Origin: an uncultured Holophagaceae bacterium
Lineage (GTDB): Bacteria > Acidobacteriota > Holophagae > Holophagales > Holophagaceae
Assembly (NCBI GenBank): GCA_903876615.1
Contig: CAIRAS010000146.1
Span: 1-22,212 of the forward strand
Length of the DNA stretch: 22,212 bases
Direction: 5' to 3'
The stretch's first letter is position 1, and the number at the start of each line of letters is the position of its first letter. A program made the translations under genes and the position numbers. Shown here piece after piece: positions 12,301 to 17,900 of the stretch. The notes under the pieces were generated by a model that saw only the letters and a list, made by a program, of their open reading frames with translations, made no database searches and had not been told where the DNA came from.

Positions 12301-14181
12301 TCCGCGCCCTTTGCCAATCTGACCCCAAAGCTGCCGGCCCTGGCCGCCCTGACCCTCCACCTCAAGGACCAGGATGACCAACCCCTGCAATTCGCAGGCA
12401 CCCTCACCCTGCGCCTGAGAGCCAGCACGATCCCGGACTTCATCCCACCGGATCTGACCTTCTCCACTAGCCAGGGCAGCGACCTGATCCTGGGCGAGCA
12501 CTTCCCCGAAGGCACCCACAGCTTTGGCATCAATGATGAGGCCGGGAACGAACTCGCCAGCTTCCCCGTGCAGGTCACCCCGGAAACCGATGCCACCCGC
12601 ATCAGCCAGGACGTCCGGCTGCAGTTCACCGCAGCAGCCCTGACCCTGCACTTCAGGGACACCCAGGGCCGGACCCTGGCGCAGGAGCATGGCCTGAAGC
12701 TTGTCCTGAAGGCCTCCACGGCACCAACTTTCCAGCCCGGGACCCTCGTGGTTCCCGGCAGCGATCCCGCCTACCCCTTCCTGTTCCCTTTGGGCACTCA
12801 CACCTGCGCCATCCAGGACCCCAACTTCGGCGAGCTGGCCACCTTCGAGCTCACCGTAGCCACCGCAGACATCGGGCGGCGGCTGGAAAGAACGGTCACC
12901 CTGCCCTACATCCGCCTGAGCTGGACAACCCAGGTGCTGGCTGGGGACGGCCATACCCCGGCCCTGGGGGCCTACCTGCAGCTCCGGGAGGGCAGCACGG
13001 GCCAGACCTGGTACTACGTCATCGGTGAGGCCCTGAACCTCGAGCTCCCCTCGGGCCTAGGGTTGAGCAGCAGCGCATCGTTTCGCACCCTCGGGACGTG
13101 GGTCGAAACCAGCGCCCAGGGAGCCCTGCGCATCCCCGCCGATGGGGACCAGATCCAGGAGACCCTGCAACTGGAGCTAAGCGTGGCGCGCTACCGCCTC
13201 TATGACCGGGATGGCCTGACGCCCATGCCCAAACCCGCGGCCAACCTGATCCTGGAGACCTATGCCGCCAGGCAGCTGTCCCTCCCGCTCTGGACGGACG
13301 AGCAGGGCCAGGCTTGGCTGCTGCTGCTGGGTCAGGCCCCCGGCAGCACCTGCCAGACCATCGTCTACGATCAGGACTCCGGCCTGGGTAGCGCCGAGGA
13401 GACCTTGATCCCCCCCCTGGGCCAAGCCCTGAGCGTCGATGCAGCCATGCCGGCCCATGCCTGGCTCCAGGTCAGCGTGCCATCCAGGGCTTGGTTCAGG
13501 ATCGGCCTCCCGCTGTCCACACCTGGACTGGTGGCCCCCTGGGCCGCCCAGTGGTACAGCCAGAATTCAACCCTGCTTGGCCCTGTGCGCGTACCCGTCG
13601 GCGCGACCGGGCTCTGGGCTGATCTCGAAAATTCCGAAGCGCCCCAGCAGGTGGCCCTACCTCCCCTCGCCGCCGATGAGACCCGGCCCGTGAATATTTC
13701 CGAAAGCCCCCCGGGCTTGCATTTCCAGCCGCGGTTCCTGGGCCCGCATGGGGAGTGGCTCGATGCCTCCAACCTGACCTGGGGATTGTATACCATTCGC
13801 CACCAGGGCAGTGACCTGCCTGTGGACTGGGAAATCCCGACCTATTGGATTTTGTCAACGATGTATGGCGCGTCGCCCTGGGTCCTACCCGATGTCCCCT
13901 TCGTGGTCGAGGCCTTCGCCGACTCGCCCCTCTACGGTTCGCTTTACGGCTACGCCAATGATGTGGTCACGCCAGAGACGAACGGGAAAGTCCTCTGGAT
14001 CTATCTATGGAATCCCTATGGATTCGTCCAGGCCAGGGCTCCCGGCTCCTCCCCCGCCACGCCCAAGAGCCAAGGCACCAGCAGCCCTGCCCCCACCTAC
14101 CGCGTCCCCCTCGCGGGCACGGACCGGTGCCTGCTGCTGGACCTGCGCAAGCCCTCCTCCAGCCCGCCCCAAACCAAGTGA
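358..14181 (+). CDS. giant secreted protein with about thirty carboxypeptidase-regulatory-like beta-sandwich repeats
   Basis: With ATG 358 as start the protein has about 4607 residues (about 470 kDa by rough estimate). GTG 277 would add 27 residues. Residues 1-50 form a Sec-type signal peptide: a long Arg-containing n-region, a hydrophobic stretch AWLACVAVAVAF, and cleavage near CSAAA at 47-51. Residues 95-550 are a beta-rich head including a NEW3/CARDB-like part near 470. Residues 551-680 are a more helical Trp-rich part. Residues 840-980 resemble a Big_5 Ig-like domain. From about 981 on come roughly thirty units of the type G-x-V-x-G-x-V-x-D-x-x-G-x-P-V-x-G-A-x-V followed by T-D-x-x-G-x-Y/F-x-L, typical of carboxypeptidase-regulatory-like or transthyretin-fold domains. 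Residues 3133-3460 interrupt the array. No enzyme active site, LPXTG or PEP-CTERM signal is visible. I infer a long surface or periplasm-spanning fibre. It leads a tight operon with a small barrel protein and a second giant. Family type is fairly sure; function is unknown. Confidence 0.9.
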   Translation: MGFLSTSARPLRAGLGLWIEPCRRVAQTAAWLACVAVAVAFSTLPLCSAAARLAANRSSGTPNALGSSAAMRPGALASSELLLAGLQLQLPTENVEVPSNAPLTLKVTLLVGNRAVRADEIATLVPVGAELFGTLTGPGLSAQTLHGSLTAGLSLPPLPQEGDYTLSGVRLVRGGTTILDAQPSIKTIRCLGEVLLSQVTSTPMTLQELRDAGIQLGAGNYEGTRFTLALSVGSRLVSLSLPVAIPIYNGVEDPRAGGATQRLELGNLTTAAADLDLTIAVADLVPETGADPFTLTRPSLSHSLRNNFKALLVIPGSIGYLHQFYRLNVVVFNTLKPESPFVVSHLSATYSPPPAADGIGPLRLTARPSEGIDELALKPLRAAGSDGTPGAGGDILHGGESGSATFYFEALKEGSHPLDFLIQGQFEGGDLLSPIPLRGVAHGKVLVRNPTFNLLLVHPDVVRKGETYVMEARLTNTSGTLANAVSISIDKTRLSNVKLLESDLYPAIQQVDTLNPGATTSFKFQFKALKTGEVRGSYLYVENGTVGFQLSAGLGERNVRLNPDTLSLPQTLDGLPGELREAMLLVLGEAYSVATTKSALPPDVLPIPRSLITDGMAQTLSEQGLFLKMSTERLRVWWELWKLFTQSANPGFDQLMRTTAAGAGLRKAFLAAWSWADSVQGPADRLLDLGTYGEGAAGWGLLGVQGAQPGLSVAWTDPTGLVLQSLGTLPTLTATGAAWCEAGGFHLAQFPLSASSSTRLLLQNHGAEAQDLAVALFSTPASQSTPVVNRLSLHLAPGESAVLTPGSALSLAARRTSPTGALLSQANPSATLEAPAEPFRVLGVHRYDLELYPDATPYGTQVMLLFNRPTMALNLPSGEAGFQAAQALVQIEGNQFWQKATGSAVDDMGGLVLDEQGDPIKIPSPPALLRAYPRVASLYLEKPVGPYVPRSLSLQPGWTDSQSRPLEGPTTWPIQSGWIPGGAIVKGKVRKLDGTGVPAKLTYWYYSAAMDGSQVDLQTNLTFAEEDLYCFFALVTNNVDTEPDGSYQLDFVPEPVSYALGPFVLQADLADGKAFAQASILGNGQIVQMDLVLEGKGSVEGYILDAQGHPVADTQVQAIQEQPTYGLNLGSGGGSFTVGGTSDASGHYRLDGLKTGVFSLRALKDLFGVAASGSLERDGQVVRQDLVLRGKTGSLKVQLLGLDGLPVLDQFLRLGFPAGLIRSGGGNITYVYPEQAKVDADGWARFKDVPAGDVHLLAPFVPKNLVTDFKGFLEAGQELAITLLRLAPNALARARVQVTDASGNPVSGAYVRLNGSAGRYDAQTGEDGLTDWVSQRPDQPVTAYASHPHWLEEVPGEAVTPAAGGEYLLRVVMPSRASLQGFVRHPNGSAVPGAYVAIPPVFDDNKKNRLAITDSRGYYSLTNVPVSTAFRLAVVGPDLRTSANSQVELAPDQVLALDLTLPDVGQNTVKGTVYQPQEGSQKLPAMAQVWVTGLLPSISPSQDGNHLWGLLFPELTGTADTPPTGEFSLTGLPAGAYALMAASDLFPTQVSMAGEFGTDVHATHTQDLTLVSSFAGELKGRITQRDGQSPAPKGTRVTLLGGSIGDLQVSVQDNGLYKFAKVIPAGCYRLRVEDPGSGDITVHSLSMKQEESQTRNLRLWGKGNLKVYVQDSLGRVLPEAVVTLTHSKATGDPCSGQSMLDPYDLPELAQKLLPAQQGELTFETLLEGQVLVQAKNPTGLQGLVSAAIPVGGGDAEVTVKLQPIGGIRGLLRRADGSVVPAGRVDAYGSGGNAADGWLGVSPSFQEGVEGRFVFYPLPAGTLRLEAWDPDSRQMGRATVEVRENAYTEVIITCLDKGPVTLQILDEHLAPVTRAGLSVAYQGGPALGFTTEATADAEGRAGFYLPPGDYSAFATDPVTLTMGGLTFSRSAGEGEIQKTLVLNGIRSLFGTALPPPGAPDLNLAGWKLLVGGLNRGAMLDTHGQGSLLDLPIGPYTVSLSDLQGLYRGATTLNVTKEGGDLQPFQLQALAYGSLRIHVQDPDGNPVADVLPNLAGFASIGAVAPTNLDGDTTVAKVRQGAGWVSAKGGEAIQAVLEREGQVVTVLVRTAPTAALHGVVTDPLGNPVPFIAVTLASFFSRTEAATDASGAFRFTELPLNQAFTVAATTFSGRKGWSAPITLTSTHEDREVNLALEAIGTLKGRFSDALRPLLPPLALTVLGPNGAVLASSGTDGSGTFQIGALPCGTPLRLRAFWDDGLTEAWSETFTLPGEGQTVTLDRTLPPFVDVKGWTLDAAGNKIPMTVLLRNALGQELNRAVTTGDLFDPDHPTFYFRYLKAGQTYRLDGWKEQTTTVIATLPFTPQGSQTLEEVILRQPQPRTVALALVYPDGTSAPGPAHAVLTPTSLYGGQWACDLDASGRATLAGLPDGPFRIQVSGAPNQPLLTTTFTVDAPAGSVQAVSIPAVGLGTLSVRVQTTSGRILAGSSVGVSGTGTPVWSAQLQADGSYLAGPLWIGQPLSIQASGFSLLGTPPTVTLTQHGQRLEARYPAPDQGALTGLVSDSSGQPLAGAKVELPALGLATFTSATGRYRFEPLALGTYTLLGTLPGRPDRGLVTVILGTDGAVQAQDLRLKGTGTVQVSVIHEDGTAYPGQTVSLRNTSLYSDGSVQTGLSGSDGLVAFAGILEGSLLASATLDGQARSVTGALAAGGTLNLELRTRDISRLSGRVQRAVAANAWPAGTTVSIQGRSYSLQTDGTLLPPTPEPLLDYVTYSVPLQVLLPGGASLALGSLTLAKNDVTVVALVAPAFGTLQGVVRDAKGQLVPGATVTANGLTATTDALGAYGLLGLPLGSVAVTASVSGKADRSVDSITFAVDGETRTLNLTLKGTGTVTVKTLAPDNAPRADQTVTLANTSAWSSGQSLQGATNAQGTATFTGVLEGGISAQATLSGRSYTASGTMALDGTLSLTLKERDISTLSGRIQRADATLAWPVGTRATLGGQAFDLLADGTLVVPTPSPQLDYGSGFAYGYVNLPSGFQLSLGALPLVKNGETALSLHAPGFGQLSGTVTSQGGSPMTGVVIRIDGGTTNPTDAAGHWTQAEALTGSHHITASTATAVAAGDLRLAADGGSVSLNLTLLPNSVSLPQTLYFGRTDWYAMVQFVIGADGRTTLPYNSSVRAYLKVDGGAETSPAAPGGIAQWLERDHQLTYTTSLGAVQVTLTRTLAPQTVVARDEICLRNPDSIPHRVALRHALTNFGTLQGFPSGQAQPLLTGATPDRGVLGTVGSVLWGNGPDLPVAADANGFTWPEWTLAPGEQKTLSLALAPYTSSTTSTWARPGALRLLDRLEHGAPEWVYSGTPTAWSNWLPAQIPLAEPLAPWTASALFSLKDHLGRSPANKSSCSLVFVPAEALAPRVSQWGGSTFTTQPPDGGTVSITIPGNSPQLVVTRTVAVTQNQELVLPEAAPVMARVLDAHGNPVAGASVSCPYFGSLTTNSEGLAGPWLATPGTYTFNATMPNSNGLVQSSGTLNAQAGTDNRLTLTFPAVGALNLQVLGPEGTPYTANAAYVCVAQPEGQSWWSSTSQINGQILWPNLLPGTWSLTLSDPRTGGTLAPLTVTVASDATTQASLRLPGLGSVQVTVVDPAGARVPRWQYVRLTGADGGSYNLATDDSGVVTFPSVAPGLAQLAVTNDANGFTTRAAVTVPESGTVSGTLQLLGSGGLKVTMLTADGQPKSGRYFEVYQDGAYLKYGTTDSSGTCAFSSLPINTPLILRDYYGSTSDPWNPRLPDQAFTLTQIGGVQALALTLPLGRVQVLVKTSSGTPAAGAYVSAGNQRSATTDAAGQATLTDIPFGLAFDLTPYTYDPYYHAGWVLPGYTLAASSPVGAVTLVLGGGIHLSALRANGSVPPATTSALDSLRWGITSQHAGQTTAYSCASPSFSWDNLAPGTYLLEVSRLVGTGQDGSVDSSSGSVWTWKTSATASLEASAPFANLTPKLPALAALTLHLKDQDDQPLQFAGTLTLRLRASTIPDFIPPDLTFSTSQGSDLILGEHFPEGTHSFGINDEAGNELASFPVQVTPETDATRISQDVRLQFTAAALTLHFRDTQGRTLAQEHGLKLVLKASTAPTFQPGTLVVPGSDPAYPFLFPLGTHTCAIQDPNFGELATFELTVATADIGRRLERTVTLPYIRLSWTTQVLAGDGHTPALGAYLQLREGSTGQTWYYVIGEALNLELPSGLGLSSSASFRTLGTWVETSAQGALRIPADGDQIQETLQLELSVARYRLYDRDGLTPMPKPAANLILETYAARQLSLPLWTDEQGQAWLLLLGQAPGSTCQTIVYDQDSGLGSAEETLIPPLGQALSVDAAMPAHAWLQVSVPSRAWFRIGLPLSTPGLVAPWAAQWYSQNSTLLGPVRVPVGATGLWADLENSEAPQQVALPPLAADETRPVNISESPPGLHFQPRFLGPHGEWLDASNLTWGLYTIRHQGSDLPVDWEIPTYWILSTMYGASPWVLPDVPFVVEAFADSPLYGSLYGYANDVVTPETNGKVLWIYLWNPYGFVQARAPGSSPATPKSQGTSSPAPTYRVPLAGTDRCLLLDLRKPSSSPPQTK
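8008..9531 (+). repeat. tandem duplication of a 255/253-aa module inside the first giant gene
   Basis: Copy 1 (8008-8772, residues 2551-2805) and copy 2 (8773-9531, residues 2806-3058) are collinear. Each begins with G-x-L-x-G-x-V-x-D-x-x-G-Q and a carboxypeptidase-regulatory-like unit. Each continues with LKGTGTV, a Q-T-V-S/T-L-x-N-T-S segment, RDIS-x-LSGR-x-QR, a D-G-T-L-x-x-P-T-P-x-P-x-LDY block, and L-x-LAKN/LVKN before A-P-x-F. A third, truncated copy starts at 9532 with G-Q-L-S-G-T-V and loses similarity near 9750. The identity is partial, so this is an older duplication and not an assembly artefact. Confidence 0.85.
9754..10735 (+). other. non-repeat domain embedded in the repeat array of the first giant protein
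   Basis: Residues about 3133-3460 do not follow the G-x-V-D-x-x-G-x-P-V pattern of the flanking units. The segment opens with SVSLPQTLYFGRTDWYAMVQF and carries VARDEICLRNPDSIPHRVAL. It is rich in Trp and Arg (WARPGALRLLDRL, PEWVYSG, WSNWLP). Its first bases (about 9785-9850) are visibly more AT-rich than the repeats around them. It follows the truncated third copy of the 255-aa module. I do not recognise the domain; it looks like a large beta-sandwich. It may be the functional head or ligand-binding part of an otherwise structural array, which is inference. Confidence 0.5.
12343..12909 (+). repeat. tandem 97-aa repeat pair near the C-terminal third of the first giant protein
   Basis: Both units begin AALTLH (12343 and 12634, a period of 291 nt or 97 residues). 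They continue with L-x-L-x-L-(R/K)-A-S-T, a Pro-rich turn, F/L-P-x-G-T-H-(S/T), I-x-D-x-x-G/F-x-E-L-A-(S/T)-F-x-(V/L)-x-V, and an R-x-V-x-L ending. They differ in style from the carboxypeptidase-regulatory-like units and from the 255-aa module, so this is a second, independent internal duplication. Confidence 0.75.
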
Positions 14182-14202
14182 GCCCCATGCCGACGCCTGC
14201 CC

Positions 14203-14206
14203 GAGG
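14203..14206 (+). promoter_or_regulatory. Shine-Dalgarno site for the small barrel gene
   Basis: GAGG at 14203-14206 is 6 nt before GTG 14213. It supports the GTG start over the ATG at 14187, which is in another frame and stops after 12 codons, and over CTG 14222. The next gene has the same GAGG core at the same spacing. Confidence 0.6.
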
Positions 14207-14212
14207 TCCCCT

Positions 14213-14956
14213 GTGCCTGCCCTGAGCAAGACTGCCCGCGGCCCCGCCCTGGGGCTCCTCGCCGCCGCGCTGGTGGCGCAGCCGACCCCCGGCCCCTGGG
14301 AGCTCCACCTCTGCCGGGACCAGGCCCGCCTGGACACCATGGTCGTAATTCCCCCGGCGGGCTGGCTGAGGGTAGAGGCCCCGGACCAGGAGCTATGGGG
14401 CGCCCGCCTGGGCTGGGACCTCCTGCGCCAGGGAGCCAACCGGCTCCAGGCCTCCGGGGGCGTCGCCTTCGGCACCCGCAGTCCCCTGGGCTACCGCAAC
14501 TCCGCCAGCGCCGGCGGCGCCGTGGGAGTCGACCTCCGGCTCCAACAGCAATGGCTGGCGGGCCTGGCCGGCTTCCACGCCTTCGGCCGCTTCGAACCGG
14601 GGTTCGGCCTGGACCTCCGCCGCGAGACCCTCGTGGCCCAGGCCCCGCCCGGCCTGCGCAGCGGCGCGGTGCTCCACCGCCTCTGGTGGCGGGCCCTGGC
14701 CCAGTTCCACTTCGGACCCACGAGCTGGGGCCGTTCCTACGCCGCCCTGGAAGTGGCCGCCCCCTTCCAGCACCCGAGGCCCGGCGGCCTCGCCTACCTC
14801 GCGGACCTGGACCACCTGGGCGCGGGCGACAACCCCGCCGCGGGCACCGTCGCCCGGGCCCACGCGCCCGGCTTCCAGTTCGGCGTGGCCTTCGGCCTGC
14901 GCTTCGGCGCAGCCCAGGCGGCGGCACCACCCGCCGCCGACCGAGGTGGGAGATGA
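14213..14956 (+). CDS. small secreted, probable outer-membrane beta-barrel protein
   Basis: GTG 14213 to TGA 14954-14956 gives 247 residues. Residues 1-23 are a compact signal peptide (basic SKTARG, hydrophobic ALGLLAAALVA, cleavage near VAQ). The mature protein has alternating polar/hydrophobic strands rich in Gly and aromatics: LGWDLL near 66-71, GGVAFGTRS near 82-90, the 101-135 strands, LHRLWWRALAQFHFG near 154-168, SYAALEVAAPF near 175-185. A final strand FQFGVAFGLRFG at 221-232 looks like a barrel-closing beta-signal, but a 15-residue Ala/Pro tail follows it, which is atypical. I do not recognise a named family. It starts 31 nt after the first giant gene and overlaps the second by 4 nt, so it is probably a partner of both, perhaps a surface anchor or export pore. 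An eight-stranded-type barrel is inferred, not proven. Confidence 0.75.
   Translation: MPALSKTARGPALGLLAAALVAQPTPGPWELHLCRDQARLDTMVVIPPAGWLRVEAPDQELWGARLGWDLLRQGANRLQASGGVAFGTRSPLGYRNSASAGGAVGVDLRLQQQWLAGLAGFHAFGRFEPGFGLDLRRETLVAQAPPGLRSGAVLHRLWWRALAQFHFGPTSWGRSYAALEVAAPFQHPRPGGLAYLADLDHLGAGDNPAAGTVARAHAPGFQFGVAFGLRFGAAQAAAPPAADRGGR
14943..14956 (+). promoter_or_regulatory. ATGA stop-start overlap with Shine-Dalgarno site (translational coupling)
   Basis: The stop TGA 14954-14956 of the barrel gene overlaps the start ATG 14953-14955 of the second giant gene as ATGA. GAGG at 14943-14946 lies 6 nt before that ATG, inside the barrel gene's last codons. This arrangement commonly couples translation of the downstream gene to that of the upstream gene. 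Confidence 0.75.
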
Positions 14957-17900
14957 GGCCCGGCCCGAGGTTCCCGCGCCCCCTCCCGCTGCGCGAGGCG
15001 GCCCTGGCCCTGGCTGTGGGCCTCGCGGCGCTGCTGGGCCTCCACTGCGGCGGCAGCACTCACGCTAAGATCCCGGGGCCAGCCGCCTTGACACTGACGG
15101 TCGAAACACCCGTCGAAGGCGCCATCGTCGCCGCCCCCAGCCTGCGCCTGCAGGGCACGGTCTCGGAACCCCGCGCGGCCGTGGCCGTGAACCGCCAGCC
15201 GGTCACCGTGCGGGCCGATGGCCGCTTCGACCTGGACCTCACGCTCACCGAAGGGTCGAACACTCTGACCGTGGAGGCCTGGACCGAAGCCACCGTCGCC
15301 ACCGGCCGAGGCTCCTCCCTGCTACCCCCCTCGAGCCCCGCCGAGGCCCGGGTCACCCGCCAGGTGACCTTCAAGCGCCCCCCGCTCCTGCTCACCGTGA
15401 GCGCGCCCCCGGACGGCGGCACCTTCACCACCCGCAGCCTGCAGGCTGCGGGCGTGGTCAGCGAAGCCGATGCGACCCTCACCATCAACGGCGCCCCCGT
15501 GGCGCTGTCCAGCAGCGGCGCCTTCAGCACGACCCTGGCCCTGACCAGCGGCAGCAACACCTTCACCTTCCTGGCCGTGGGCCAGGGCCTGGCGCCGCGC
15601 AGCGCCAGCGTCTCGCGCACGGTCACCTGCACCCCGCCGCCACCCCCGCCCACGGGCAGCCTCACCCTCAGTCTCGCCGAACCCACCGAGGGCCTGCTCA
15701 CCCGCGCGACCCAGGTGCCCGTCTCCGGCCAGGCCTCCGATCCCACCGCCACCCTGCAGGTGAACGGCCAGCCCACCCCCCTGGACGCCCAGGGCCACTT
15801 CGCCCTCAGCCTCAGCCCCGCCGAAGGCCCCCTGACCATCCTGGCTGAAGCCACCGACGCCCAAGGGCGCAGGGCCCAGGACGCGCGCTACATCGTCATC
15901 GACCGCACCCCGCCGCGCATCACCCTCAGCCAACCGCTCCCCGCCCTCGTGGGCACCCAGAGCCTCAGCGTGGCGGGCACCGTGGATGATCCCGGGGCCC
16001 TGCTGAGCCTCAACGGCCAGAGCCTCCCCCTGGACGCCGGGGGCCGGTTCCAGGCCACCCTCAGCCTCACGGAAGGCGCGAACCACCTGGCCTTCCAGGC
16101 CGTGGACGCCGCCGGCAACGTGAGCGCCCTGGCCGGGGACACCCGCTGCGACACCCTCGCCCCTGTGGTGACCCTCCTCGCACCCGCCGAGGGCCTCATC
16201 ACGAACCAGCACAGCGTGGCGGTGAAGGGGCTGGTGGACGACCCCACGGCCACCCTCCTCGTCGCGGGCCAGACCCTGAAACCCGCCGCAGACTGCAGCT
16301 TCGAGACCACCCTCAGCCCCGGCGAAGGCAGCTTCCTGCTCGTGGCCCTGGCCACGGACGCCGCCGGCAACACCGGCCACGCCTCGCGGGCCATCGTCCT
16401 GGACTGGACCCCGCCCACCCTGGCCTGGGCCGGGCCCACCCCCGCCGAGGGCGCCCTCCTGGCCACCGCCAGCTTCCAGGCCCTGGCCACCCTGTCCGAG
16501 ACCGCCGCAACCACCCTCAACGGCGTCGTCCTGACGCTGCAAACCCCCTCGGTCGGCGACACCTCCCTGGCGCCCTACTGGGTTGCGAACGCACTCACGA
16601 CTCCGGATGGTCCGGTCACTCTGGTGCTCGAAGCCACGGACCGCGCCGGCAACACCAGCCGTCTCGAGCGCCACTTCAGCGTGGGGACCGAGCTGCCCAG
16701 GGTCATTCTCGAAACCCCCCTGGAGGGTGCCCAGACCACCGCCGCCACCACCACCCTCGTGGGCCACGTCGAGTGCGGGGACTTCCTCAAGCCCCTCACT
16801 GTGACCCTCAATGGCAGCGCGGTGCCCGTCGATGCCGACGGCCGCTTCAGCCTCCCTGTCCCCCTCGCCGAGGGGCCCAACACCTTCCGGGCCGTGGCCG
16901 TCAACCGCTTCGGCGGATCGGGGCAGGCCAGCCGGATCCTGAACCGCTTCACCACCCCCTTCGGCGTGCGCATCGACTGGCCCCTGGACGGCATGGCCAC
17001 CCCCGCGGCCAGCACCACGGTGCGGGGCCGAGTCCTGCGCCAGGGCGCCAGCGTGGCCGTCAACGGGCTGGCCGCCACCGTGGACCCCGCCACCCTCCTC
17101 TTCACGGCGGAAGCGCCCCTGCAGCGGGGTCTCAACACCCTCGCGGCCGAGGCCCGGGATGCGGTCGGCAACACCGGCCGTGACCAGGTGCGCGTGACCT
17201 CCGCCCCGCCCACCACCCCGGATGCCACCTACCAGTGGGAGCTGCCACTCGCGGGCAGCCGCAGCCAGACCCGCGCCGTGGCCATCCAGGGCCAGGCGGA
17301 CCTGCCCGGCGTCAGCTCGGTCAGCGTCAACGGGCAGGCCATGACCCTCACGGGCACCGGCGCCTCGGGCCGCTTCACCGGCAGCGTTGCCCTGGAGGGC
17401 ACAGGCCCCAACACCCTGGTGCTGAACGTGGGTACCGTGGCAGGCCAGACCTTTACCGAGCAGCGGGACGTGCTGTTCGTACCCGAGCTGCCGCGCCTGC
17501 GCCTGCGGGCACCCGACACGGCCCGACCCGGCGACCGCATCCCCCTCCAGGTCTTCCCCGAGGTCGGCACCACCCTGGTAAAAGCAGAGCTCTCCTGGAA
17601 CGGCCGCGCCCTGGCCACGGTGACCGACCCCTTCCCGGCGGTCCAGGCCCAGGTGCCCGCGGATGCCATACCGGGCACCCAGCTCCCCGTGGAGGCCCTG
17701 GGCACCGATGCCCAGGGCGCCACTGTCACCGCCCGGACCTACGTCACGGTCTATGACCAGGGCGCCCTGGTGATCGAGGCCTTCGACGACCGCCGCAGCC
17801 TCCCCCTGGGCGATGGCACCGCCATGGCCACCCTGGAAGGCAGCCCTGGTCAGTCCCTGGATGGGCACGGCCGCGCGGCCCTGCCCACGGCCCTGCCCCA

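Noticed and set aside
13811..14212. N-terminal extension of the barrel gene back to ATG 13811
   Set aside because: It would overlap the end of the first giant gene by about 370 nt with a low-complexity Pro/Arg/Ser segment and bury the signal peptide internally. GTG 14213 has a good SD site and exposes the signal peptide.
14187..14225. ATG 14187 as start of a gene right after the first giant
   Set aside because: It is in a different frame from the barrel gene and stops after 12 codons.
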